DNA of 64,000 nt from Dicaeum eximium. Its lineage: Eukaryota > Chordata > Aves > Passeriformes > Dicaeidae. The stretch spans positions 56,440-120,439 of the forward strand of contig VWZP01002668.1 in NCBI GenBank assembly GCA_013396995.1, given 5' to 3'. The notes below the pieces were generated by a model that made no database searches, was not told where the DNA came from, and saw only the letters and a list, made by a program, of their open reading frames with translations. A program made the translations under genes and the position numbers. Shown one piece after another: positions 45,738 through 55,290 of this stretch (positions are counted from its first letter, which is position 1; every line of letters begins with the position of its first letter).

Positions 45738-46400
45738 TTAGAATAGAACAGTTCAGCTGGAAATAACCTGGGACAACCATCTGGTCCAATTGCCTTGACC
45801 AGCTCAGGGCTGCCCTAGAGTTCCAGCATTGCTCAAATGCCTCTTAAACACTGACAGTCTGGGGCATCAACCACCTCTCCAGGAAGCCTGGTGCAGGATA
45901 AAGAGACACTTCCTGATGTCCAGCCTGAGCTTCCCTGAACCTGGCCCTGCTTTGAGATCAGCACTTCCCTCTCCATGCCCCCTCCTCAGGAAGCTGCAGA
46001 GGGGGATAAGGTTGTCCCTCAGCCCCCTCCTCTCCAAACCAGACAAACCCAGAACCCTCAGCCTCCTCCCAGGTCACACCTTCAAGCCCCAGCCTCAGCG
46101 TGGTTCTCCTCTTCTGGACACCCTCAGGCACCTTCCCCCCATCTCCAGGGCTCTGGGTGAGGCCACCCCGGTGCTGAGCACAGCCAGACCATCCCCTCCC
46201 CTGGCCCGCTGGCCACACTGTGTCAGGTGCCCCCAGGATGTCACCTGCCCTCCTGGTGGTGGCTCCTACTGAGCTGCTGCCAGCCAGCACCCCCAGATCT
46301 GCCAGCAGGGCTGCTCCCCTGCCACTCCTCTCCCAGCTGACACTCCTTGCTCCACCCTGGGTGCAGAATCCAGCACTTGGACTCTGGAATTCTGTGCCAC
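45738..46400 (-). mobile_element. Long CR1 LINE fragment
   Basis: About 660 bases, inverted. Typical CR1 words appear in order: GCCTTGACCAGCTCAGGGCT, GGGGCATCAACCACCTCTCC, CAGGAAGCTGCAGAGGG, CCCTCCTGGTGGTGGC, CAGCACCCCCAGATC and CACTCCTCTCCCAGCTGACA. It covers the end of the reverse-transcriptase ORF and the 3' region and is broken by stops and indels. Confidence 0.85.
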
Positions 46401-46484
46401 TGGCATTGCCCCAGGGTGCATCTGTGCAGATCTCTCTGCAAGGCCTCCTGTCCCTCCAGAGAGTCCACAGCACTCCCAGCATAG

Positions 46485-46592
46485 ACTCAGAGAGTGGTTT
46501 GGGTTGAAGAGACCGGAGAGCCCATCTCAGTCTACTTCTCTGCTATGGGCAGGGACACCTTCCACTAGACCAGGCTGCTCCAAGCCCCATCC
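46485..46592 (-). mobile_element. CR1 LINE 3' end
   Basis: AGAGAGTGGTTTGGGTTGAA and GGGCAGGGACACCTTCCACT are the inverted CR1 3' end. It is a separate insertion beside the longer copy. Confidence 0.8.
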
Positions 46593-47378
46593 TTTAGGAT
46601 TATCACTCCAGATTATCCCAGATATTATCCAGACAGGTTGGGAGGGATAATTTTACAGCTCTCTGTGAGAGCAAATAATGATTTGCTGTGAAGAACAGAC
46701 TGGAAGTCAAGGAAGCAGGAAATACTGGCATGCCTAGAGCCTGGCCCTGGCCAAGCAGGAGGGCTGGGACCCCCTCTCTCAGCCTGGCTGCTGTTATTTC
46801 TCCTGCAGTTAAAAAAACCCGGAAGCTGGGTCTCCAGCACCCTCTTTTCTGGCCAGTCCTTCCAGCGCTGCAAACCTGTACATGGGACAACACTGATGCT
46901 TATTTGGGACAGCCTGGAGGTGGCATCACTAAAGAGGCCATAACCAGATCCTGTTGTAGGTTTTGGGGTAAGTGTATTAGATAAAACAAGTGAGGAAGAG
47001 CAACACCTTCACTTGGAAGACTTGCATCCACAGGTTCTCCCGTATCTGTGGCGCTTCACTTGCACAGCCCAAGTGAGAAAATGCCTCCTTTGGCTGCTGT
47101 CACTGATAAATCAGAGCAAACCCAAGGGGAGAGAGAGTTGGAATACTCATACACACACAGTATCTCCGTGTTTGCTTTTCAATGTCCAGACTAAGTAGGA
47201 CACCCAGCAGTATGTTCTTCAGCAAGAGCAAGCACCCCCAAAAAGAGCAACCACATTCCTTTACTTGTTCCATCCCACTAACAAACTCAAACATGAAGAA
47301 CTCCCCGTGCTGCTGACTCAGTGTGTTCATGGCTCAAGTGCAGGTGCAGAGCTGGAGCTGCCCTGCTCTGCTGGCTCC

Positions 47379-47653
47379 TCAGCACATGCTCCTCTCAGGA
47401 GCCGAGGGCAGCGTCTTGTAGGGGTTGAGGATCCCTTTGGGGTCCAGCATGGCTTTGAACTGCTGCATGAGCACCACTGCCTGGCGTGGTTTGCTGTACT
47501 GAATGAACTGCCTCTTCTTGAAGCCCAGCCCGTGCTCTGCACTGATGCTCCCACTGTATCTCGCAGTCCACTCATACACAAAGGGCTCGATGGCATCCAG
47601 CAGGGAATGGCTGTAGGACTCTGCCGTGACGTTCAAGTGCAAGTTCCCATCTC
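47379..47653 (-). CDS. D2HGDH: D2HGDH exon 9 (zinc site and stop)
   Basis: Encodes residues 436-525, DGNLHLNVTAESYSHSLLD onward through SAEHGLGFKKR to GILNPYKTLPSAPERSMC. The acceptor is ttccag. The Cys-ending tail beyond TLPS is bird-specific relative to human. Confidence 0.95.
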
Positions 47654-50600
47654 CTGGAAGAAAATATTGCACAGGTGGGTCTGGGAGAAAAACCTGGTGG
47701 CCCTGTAATGGATACTCATTCCTGGCTCCTCCACATCCTCAAACAACAGGGCCTTTGTTAGCCTGCGAACTGTGCAAAAAGGACAAGTTCACTGTCCTAC
47801 AAACATCAGCCTCTCCGTGCACAAATAATTCAAATAGGACCTTTGCTTTTCCATGCTCCCAGTCCAATATTTGAGGAAAGGTTCTGAGTTAAGCTACTTT
47901 CAAACTCCCACTTCTATGATTTTAAAATTCCCATTGTGCTGCATTAATGACTGTGCCACCACCGTGATGCAATGACAAAGACCTCCCCAATGGCATTTCA
48001 TAATGATCATTAGATTCTAACATGGTCCTTCATCATTTTTTCTCTCCCTATTATCTTTGTGCAGTGCTCTAAATGCACCTTGGCACCGTGTCAACAGAAA
48101 CAAAGAAAGCAGAACAATTTCTTCTTTTGCCACTGTGTGTGACAGTATTTGATTAGGCATAGAGTTGCTGGGTACTCCGAAAGACAAAACACACAAAGAT
48201 AAATACAACTTACTAATCCTCCTCCTGCATCCTAGCAAACCCCCATAGAACACAGCTTAGTCCTCAAAGAGCTACCCAATAGGGAGCCTTTGTTTTGCAA
48301 TGTGTCTTTCAAATGATCCCTAATCAAGTGTGCTCAAGAGTGTAGTGGATTTTTGTAACAGAACAACTCTGCTGAACGACCAGTTTACCTGCTTATAAAA
48401 TCAGATTAGTTTGCCAGCATGCTGACAAATCTATCAGCCTTTCAGTGCACTTATCATTTTCACTGTCTGTTAGAGGGTTAATGGCCCACAAAAAACTGAT
48501 TTCCAGTAGGATTAATCACTTTGGACAACAAAGTGGTTATCTGCCAAATGTGTCTAAGTACATCAACCAAACTGATGGTCCAGCTGAACAAACGACATAT
48601 TTAAATAGAAAGTACACAGCAAGAAGATACAGATGACCAGTTCCTGTGGCTCATTGGCCAGCAACCTGCCATCAGTATGTGGAAAACAGTCTGAGAGCAG
48701 TGAAATTCAATCACAAAGATCCTGATGCACCCTCTTCTTCCCCATCCCTCAATTTAAGCCTCTCACCTGCAGCACACAAGGGCCATCACCCCCACTTACC
48801 CAAGTGGCCATAGCCCACCACATTTTTGGCACCCTGGCCCAGGCGAGCCCTCATATCAGTCACGAGGTCATAGAGCTTTCCCACGGGCAGGGAGATGTCG
48901 TACTTGTACACGTAACCGTCGTGAGTGAGGGCCTCGGTGATCCTCTCCCGCAGGCTCCACAGCACCTGAGGAATCAAAGACCACAGAAATCCATATAAAC
49001 CAAGCAGCCCTTGGGGTCCATGCATACACCAAATGTGAGTCTGAACATTTCCCCATATAAAATACAAATCCACGCCAGAGAGATTTGTGGAAGAGGAAAC
49101 ACTGACTTGCCTTGATTTTCTTATCGTCCGTTGCCACAGTTCCATCAGTGACCAAACCAGAAGACATGGCCTGTTCTAGGAAGTTGTTCAATTTTTCTTC
49201 ATCATGAGTTGAGTTGGAGCCCGAAGTTTCAATTAAAACATAAAAAGGGCTGTCTGAGAATGAGGGAGAACAAAGTAAGTAGATGCACTGGGGCAAAACA
49301 GAGGGATTCAGGGCAGGTTTTGGAGCTTTCCCCACATGTTATGTGCCCAGACTCTCTGGTGCCAGAGAGGGCAGTCTCTTATCTGTAGGGCACTTCACTG
49401 ACATGCTAGATCTTTTATTAAGCAACCACTTCCCTGAAAGCTAGTGGTTTTGTGAGGACAAATACAAGTAAAAAGTCTCATCTTGAAAGATAAAAGGTGT
49501 TTGGAATGGATATACTAGATACAAAAAATTATGAGGGATGCCCACACAATCACCAACCTTTTAAAAGTCAGGAAGTCAACTTTTAAAAATGAGTCACTTT
49601 TTAGAAGTTTTTAAAAGTAATGTAAAAATCCCCAAGCAGTACTGTGCCCCTTCCTACAGTGTGAAGATCACTGGTACCTGCCACTGGGCTGGGCAGCTTG
49701 AGATGTCTCTCAACCAATTCCATGCACTTCTCATCCATGAACTCGTAGGCAGACAGGATCTCACCCAGCATGGCTCTGCAGGTTGTGAATGTTTCCAGAA
49801 CCTTGGCAAAACTCTGACACCCTTCAGATAGAACAGAGAGGAATCAGGACCAAAAAAGAGGCACCACCCCAAAGTCTTTGGATGTTTCTGAGAAGTAAAA
49901 ACCTCTCAGTGAAGGCTCCCCACAAACAACTCTGGACCTGCTGAAGGACACCCAGAAGCAGCTTTTAAGCAGCTGTGCCTGGCCACATACTCTTCTAATC
50001 CAAAGCCTGACTTGCAGACATGATTTCTCAGCCTTGTCTCATCATCCTGTCGCTCACCTGACTCCTGGATGGTGGCTGCCTCTGCCTACTGCCACAGTCT
50101 TGCCCTGCTAATCTCCTGAGTCTGTCAGACCAGGCCTTCTCTTACCAGTGAGGAGATTGTCCTGCCTGCCTCCTCACCCTGCTAAGCTCCTGGCTCCACT
50201 TTCCTTACAGAACAACCTGCCCTTGCAGGTATTTCAACAGATATTAAATATCTGCACAGGTATTTTATCACAGAGCCCTACACTGTTTCCCAGAAACCAG
50301 CTGATGCTGGCAGTCCAGCTCAGCAGACTGAGCAATGCTTTCTCCTCTCTATCCCTATTCCCAGCCTCTGAATTCAGGTGTGAAATCATTAATACCAGCT
50401 TCTACCTAGGAATGCCACATTCACAGCCTTAGGCTTCTGAGGACAGAGTATGGAGACAGCAGTGATAACTCCCAAGGTCCCCTCGGATCCAATGAAGAGC
50501 TGCTTCAGGTCATAGCCCGTGTTATCTTTGCGCAGGGAGGTCAGACAGTCCAGAGCTGAGCCATCAGCCAGCACCTGTGGGAACAGGGGCCCAGTCAGAG

Positions 50601-53600
50601 CAACTGGGTAGGAAACTGCTGGCATGAACTTGCTTATGACCAAGCTGATGGAAGTGTCACTCACCTTGAGCACGGGGACACAGCTGCAGCCCATTCCCAC
50701 ACTGCTCCTCCATTCCCAGCTCTTCCCCCCCACCATATCCTACCTGAGTAGGATAGAGTAGATATTTCCCTCCTACTTCTCTCCTTCCATCAGGACAAGT
50801 GATAACAGAAGATCCAGTTTGCTCTGCTTTTCTTACTAATGGTGCAGAAGACCAGCCATTCTCTGCAGCCCTAGCTCCCACTATCCAGCAGAAACAAGGA
50901 AAGCTACTTGAAACAGTGAAGAGTTAAGCAGAGTGAAGTAAACCCTCTGCCACTTGAGCCTTAAATTAAGGCTGAGTATCTCCAAGACAGCTTATCAAAG
51001 GCTATTTTGACATTAGAGCCAAACTGACCTGAGACAAATGCTCTCGTTTCTAAGCCTACACAGTAAAATCAAGCCTTGCTTTTGTTCCCTGCCCAAATTT
51101 TGTCCCCAGCCATTCTAAAAGTTCTAAAACTTTTAGAACTCCTAATCCAGCCTTAACATCCCAAGGCACTTGCGTGTAGGACAGGAGCAGCTGAGGAACA
51201 GCAGAGACTCTAGGACACGGCCAGTAGCCAAATGAACCCAAAGCAGACAGCTCTGTTAGGGGGTGGGCTGTAAACCTTAAGATGATCTTTAAAGTCCCTT
51301 CCAAACAAACCAGTTTGTGATCCTATGATTCTATTAAAATGCGAGTGAGCAGAGATGGAACCACTAGAGGTACCACTAGAGGAGAGTGATGCAGGATGGA
51401 ATTAACAGAGTGCTCCAGAGACCCACTGCTCAGAGGAACCAACTCCATGCAGATAACCCGGGATCCTCCAACCTCTCCCTACCTTCTTTTCAATTGTCTG
51501 GATTAGAAAGCCACCTAGCACCCCTCTGTCAGCAAGCACTGGAAGTCAGGAACCTGGAAACTGCAGCAGCAATAACATGCTACACGCATGAAGACATGTG
51601 CTGACCCTTCTCAAAAGAGCCCAACAAGGAAAAGATAAGAGTGGAAGCCTGGAGAGGAACTTGGCTGTGTGCTGGACAGTTAGAAGAGCAGGAAGCAGTG
51701 GCAGCAGAAGATTAAACAGAGAAGGGAAGTGCCAGGTACTCGCCTTACCACTTCCAGGCCCAGCACGGTCCCTCGCAGAGAGCCGTATCTCAAGAGCCGC
51801 AAGCCTCCGGCATTGGTGGCCACGTTGCCCCCAATGTGACAGCTGCCTTTGGCTCCCAGGTCAAGTGGCATGATAAACCCCTGCTCCTCCAAGTACTTGT
51901 TGAGCCTCTCCAACACACAGCCTGCTTGGCACACAAGGATTCCTAGAACACAAACGCCCTGCTACAAGCTGGTGGCTGAGAAGAAGGTGCCTCCTCAAGA
52001 AGCAGGAGCAGTATGAGCAGATGCTACCACCACTTCCTACAAAACTTCCTGGGATTCAGCTTAAATGCACAAGTCTGTGCATGCTCCAGGGAACTGCCCC
52101 CTCCTCAAGCCTCAGGGAGCTTTGCTATTGCCTCAATATCTGGTCCACAACTCTGGACTGGTAAAACACAATCACATGAAGCGTGTCTCTGCCTGTTGTT
52201 CTCCCTCTCTGAACAGAGATACTCACACCAGCCTGACCCCTAACCCCCCAAATCCACACCAACCTCCTCATGATGCTGCTGGGCTGAACCCTGCTGATCC
52301 TGCTGCTATCTGCTCCCAGGAAATGCCTGTTTTGCAGCCTGGGGCTCCCTGGAATATTTACCGGACACCTTCTCAAAGCTGATGATCTGGTTCATGAGAG
52401 CAGTGGAGAGAATGATCTCGTCAAAGACAGGAACGCTGCCCCCAACAAGTCCTGTGTTTCCCCCTTGAGGATTCACTGCCAGGTTCCTCTCATAGCAGTA
52501 CCTGGAAGGAAAAAGGCTTCTGAAATTTTATACATTTAAAAGCCATAAGCAGTCTGTCAGAGAAGTTTCACCTCTCTATGAATGTCGACTGTTGTGAGAG
52601 TGCTCCTTAAAATTAAGCAGCATTTCACCAAAAGATTAAACTGATGGAAGGAGACTCTTTCAATGACAAGGTGAGAAAGTGCAACTCCTGTCTGAACTCA
52701 GCCCAGTGCTGAGCAAAGAACCAACACTTGGGGTTAGCCCCGTGTGTATCTGCACATCTGGCACACAACATCTGCCTGGAAAACACTGGTTATGTTTCTA
52801 GAGAAGCTGTTTCTGCAGCAGTCTGTGTTAACAGCTGGGGCTCCTCGGTGGGCTCTGACAGCCAGCCTCTGGCAGTGGTTTCAGACATGACTGCCCTCCT
52901 CCTCCCAAGAAATGAATGCCCTGCAGGCAACAAAATGTGCACCTGTGCCTCAGCTGCGCCATCCCTGCCAAGCACCACCCACCACATCCCCTCTGAGCTC
53001 ACAGCAGCTCCTGCACAAGGGATGGCACAGAGCCCCACAGCACCAGAGCTCCTTCAGAAGCCCTGCAACCTTTCCTGTGCTCTGCATCCCTGTTTTAACA
53101 GAGCCAGGAGCACGTTCCTGCAGCTTTCAGCTCCTCAGCCAAACAGTGATCTGTGCTCACACCAGTGTGGATAAAACAGATCCTCAAACTGCCCAGTTCT
53201 ACCCTAACCTTCTTTACCTTTTCAAACAGACCCTCCTGAATCTTCTACAAAACTTCTCTTTTCTGAGCACCTGTACAATACCTAATTTTAGCCATTTATC
53301 AGAACAGAAAAGTCATGACGAAAACTGCCTCAGTAACCCCAAGGTTCAAGGAACTGGTGTCTGAACACCTACAAGCTCCCTCCATGTGCTGGCTCATCCC
53401 TGACTCAACCCAAGTCTCCTCAGCACCAAGCCCAGCAGAAAAGGTGTGTGTTACCTGAGAACCTGAGACACCTCTGCTGTCGTCTGTGGCTTCAACACCA
53501 GCTGGCTGCAGCCTGCAATGAAAGCAAGGGACTCTCAAGGCAAGCTGCGGCTCTGCAGAGGTCAGAAAGAAACAGGTGGGAAAGCATGAGGTGAGAAATA

Positions 53601-55000
53601 ACAATGCCCCCTCCACTGTTAGGCATTTCAACCACTTTGACAACAAATATTTCAACAGCAGCCTTTACCTTTAAGCCCTGCAAAAAACTTTGCATGTATA
53701 GGTAGACTTGGCTGCCTCTGGGGGCAATGGGAAATGGTTTAAATTCTCATGCAGTCTTTGACAGAAGCAACAGAGAATTCACAATGCTTGATTTAGAATC
53801 ACAGAATCACAGGATGATTTGGGTTGGGAGGGACCCAGAAGTTCATCTCATTCCATGGGCAAGGACACCTCCCACTACTGCAAGTTGCTCCAAGCTCTGT
53901 CCAACCTGGCCTTGGACACTTCCAGGGATGAAGCAGCCACAGCTTCTTTGGGCACCCTGTGCCAGGCCTAACCACCCTTACAGGGGAGAATTTCTTCTCA
54001 ATGTCCCATCTAACCCTGCCCTCTGGCAGTGGGAAGCCATTGCCCCTTGTCCTGCCACTCCAGGCCCATATAAAAAGTCTCTCTCCCTCCTTTTTGTCCT
54101 CCTTAAGGTACTGGAAGGCTGCAATCAAGTCTCCCAAAAGCTTTCATATTATTTTCTGAGGTCAAATCAAAACTGTTAGCTGAATCAACTTGTCTCAGGC
54201 AAAAATTAATTATTAAGTTAGAGGGTTTAGATTTTTGTTTTTTTACAAAAGCCTGTAAGTTTACTAGGTATCAGGTAATTCTTGAAGGAATAATTTTATA
54301 AGTAAAACTCATTTTGGATGGGCAGGCAGCCATCTGGTCTCTGGTGACCGGTGACAGGACCCGAGGGAACGGCTGGAGCTGTGTCAGGAAAGGGTCAGGC
54401 TGGATATCGCGAAACGATTCCTCCTGCAGAGGGCGGCCGGGCACTGAGCAGGCTGCCCAGGGAATGGGCACAGCCCCGAGACTCACAGAGCTCAGGAGCA
54501 TTTGCACAACGCTCTGAGGCACAGGGTGGGATTGTTGGGGTGTCTGTGCAGGGTCAGGAACTGGACTCGATAATCCTCATGGGTCCCTTCCTACCGTATG
54601 GTCTGTACAGATATGATCCGTCATAAATAACGATAAGATTTCCTTCGACAAACTCGCTGTTCCAGTCATTACCAGAGGCAGGAAGGAGGTTTCACCAAGC
54701 AGCTCGCTTACCCCGCACCGACTTCAGCCAGTCCACGTTAAATGGCTCCACCTCCTCGCCGGTGACGACCCTGCCGGGCATGAGGCGCTCGAAGAAGGCC
54801 ACATCGCGCTCCGCCAGCCGGGCGAAGGGCAGCCGCCGCACCGGGTAGCGCTCGCAGGTCGGCACCACCTGCCGGGAGCCGCCGCAGCCCCTGGCCCGGG
54901 GCACGCCGGGGGGCTCCCGGCTCCCGCCGCGCTGCACGACCCGCCCGCGGCAGCTCCTCAGCCAGGCGGCCCCGCGGCGCCACACGGCCGCAGAAGCCAT
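47379..55000 (-). CDS. D2HGDH: D2HGDH, mitochondrial D-2-hydroxyglutarate dehydrogenase
   Basis: FAD- and zinc-dependent enzyme that oxidises D-2-hydroxyglutarate to 2-oxoglutarate in mitochondria, passing electrons to ETF. Exons from the 5' end: 54712-55000, 53455-53512, 52362-52501, 51749-51942, 50406-50574, 49678-49821, 49111-49253, 48800-48965 and 47379-47653 (stop). They join in frame to 525 residues; human has 521. The first 40 residues are Arg-rich without acids, a mitochondrial leader. FAD (PCMH) motifs are NPQGGNTGLVGGSVPV at 126-141 and PLDLGAKGSCHIGGN in exon 4. Zinc/substrate ligands are GYGHLG (His433), NLHLN (His440) and SAEHG (Glu474). The start is the ATG at 55000. Intron 7 uses a GC donor. 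The gene lies head-to-tail downstream of ING5, as in human. Confidence 0.95.
48800..48965 (-). CDS. D2HGDH: D2HGDH exon 8
   Basis: Encodes residues 380-435, VLWSLRERITEALTHDGYVY onward to VVGYGHLG with the first zinc-ligand His. The acceptor is cctcag and the donor GTAAGT. Confidence 0.95.
49111..49253 (-). CDS. D2HGDH: D2HGDH exon 7 (followed by GC donor)
   Basis: Encodes residues 332-379, DSPFYVLIETSGSNSTHDEE onward to DDKKIK. The acceptor is tctcag. The exon ends AAG and the intron begins GCAAGT, a GC-AG intron; both neighbours align to the human protein only with this boundary. Confidence 0.92.
49678..49821 (-). CDS. D2HGDH: D2HGDH exon 6
   Basis: Encodes residues 285-331, CQSFAKVLETFTTCRAMLGE onward through YEFMDEKCMELVERHL. 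The acceptor is ctgaag and the donor GTACCA. No long open frame covers it. Confidence 0.92.
50406..50574 (-). CDS. D2HGDH: D2HGDH exon 5
   Basis: Encodes residues 228-284, VLADGSALDCLTSLRKDNTG onward through IGSEGTLGVITAVSILCP to FLG. The acceptor is ccacag and the donor GTAGAA. Confidence 0.95.
51120..51140. repeat. Perfect 21-base inverted repeat in D2HGDH intron 4
   Basis: Ten-base arms AGTTCTAAAA and TTTTAGAACT around a single C. Confidence 0.85.
51255..51338 (+). mobile_element. CR1 LINE 3' end (D2HGDH intron 4)
   Basis: ATCTTTAAAGTCCCTTCCAA and GTGATCCTATGATTCTA. Confidence 0.75.
51749..51942 (-). CDS. D2HGDH: D2HGDH exon 4 (FAD-binding domain)
   Basis: Encodes residues 164-227, ILVCQAGCVLERL onward through FIMPLDLGAKGSCHIGGN and VLGLEV. 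The acceptor is ttctag and the donor GTAAGG. Confidence 0.95.
52362..52501 (-). CDS. D2HGDH: D2HGDH exon 3 (FAD-binding motif)
   Basis: Encodes YCYERNLAVNPQGGNTGLVG onward to SFEKVSG, the pyrophosphate-binding Gly-rich loop. The acceptor is ttccag and the donor GTAAAT. Confidence 0.95.
53455..53512 (-). CDS. D2HGDH: D2HGDH exon 2
   Basis: Only 58 bases, encoding CSQLVLKPQTTAEVSQVLR, the start of the FAD-binding domain. The acceptor is ttgcag and the donor GTAACA. Confidence 0.9.
53794..54160 (-). mobile_element. CR1 LINE fragment (D2HGDH intron 1)
   Basis: AGAATCACAGAATCACAGGA, TGGGTTGGGAGGGACCC, CCTTGGACACTTCCAGGGAT and CTTGTCCTGCCACTCCAGGC are in CR1 order. It is one of the best preserved copies. 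Confidence 0.88.
54340..54605 (+). mobile_element. CR1 LINE 3' fragment (D2HGDH intron 1)
   Basis: GGTGACAGGACCCGAGGGAA, CAGGCTGCCCAGGGAATGGG, AACGCTCTGAGGCACAGGGT and GTCAGGAACTGGACTCGATA. Confidence 0.85.
54712..55000 (-). CDS. D2HGDH: D2HGDH exon 1 (mitochondrial leader)
   Basis: Encodes MASAAVWRRGAAWLRSCRG onward to FNVDWLKSVRG, containing ERYPVRRLPF conserved in the family. The donor is GTAAGC. The exon is GC-rich and part of a CpG-rich promoter block. Confidence 0.93.
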
Positions 55001-55222
55001 GGACAAACCCGCGGCTTTGTTCGCCGCCCTCTTCCCACGGCCGTGAGGGGAAGCGCGCGGCTGACGCGGCGCCTCAGGTCGTCTCTTCCGCTGCTCCCCC
55101 GGGACACCGCAGCTCCACGCAGCCTTCGCGGTGTGGATTACCGGGGAGCGGGCGGGGGAATTCGGGATTATCCCGGTTCACGGGAGATGCCAAGGACGCT
55201 CCGTGGCGCGCCTCACTCCCAG

Positions 55223-55238
55223 CCGCCAGGGGGCGCTG
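55223..55238 (+). promoter_or_regulatory. CTCF-like core motif
   Basis: CCGCCAGGGGGCGCTG is a near-perfect match to the CTCF consensus core CCACCAGGGGGCGC. It lies about 225 bases upstream of the D2HGDH ATG and is followed at once by the window's only N (55239). Confidence 0.65.
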
Positions 55239-55239
55239 N
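55239..55239. other. Ambiguous base (N)
   Basis: The single non-ACGT letter in the window, between a GC-rich block and a poly-T run, where reads often disagree. Confidence 0.99.
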
Positions 55240-55290
55240 CCTTAATTTTTTTTTTCTTGTTTCGGTAATTGGGTGAAAGTCGGTTCAGAC

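Larger units (their letters stand above)
44198..47378. other. GAL3ST2-D2HGDH intergenic region
   Basis: Holds the presumed GAL3ST2 promoter, a solo LTR (44575-45118), a long CR1 (45738-46400), a second short CR1 (46485-46592) and the D2HGDH 3'UTR next to 47378. I found no clean - strand poly(A) signal for D2HGDH. Confidence 0.55.
55001..55290 (-). promoter_or_regulatory. GC-rich promoter region of D2HGDH
   Basis: The 250 bases upstream of the D2HGDH ATG are CpG-rich (CGCGCGGCTGACGCGGC, CCGTGGCGCGCC) in an otherwise AT-rich surround, and continue the CpG density of exon 1. No TATA box is obvious, as usual for a housekeeping CpG-island promoter. The transcription start is not fixed. Confidence 0.6.

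Noticed and set aside
55001..55006. D2HGDH start two codons upstream (M-S-M)
   Set aside because: The upstream codon is TTG; the first true ATG is at 55000-54998.
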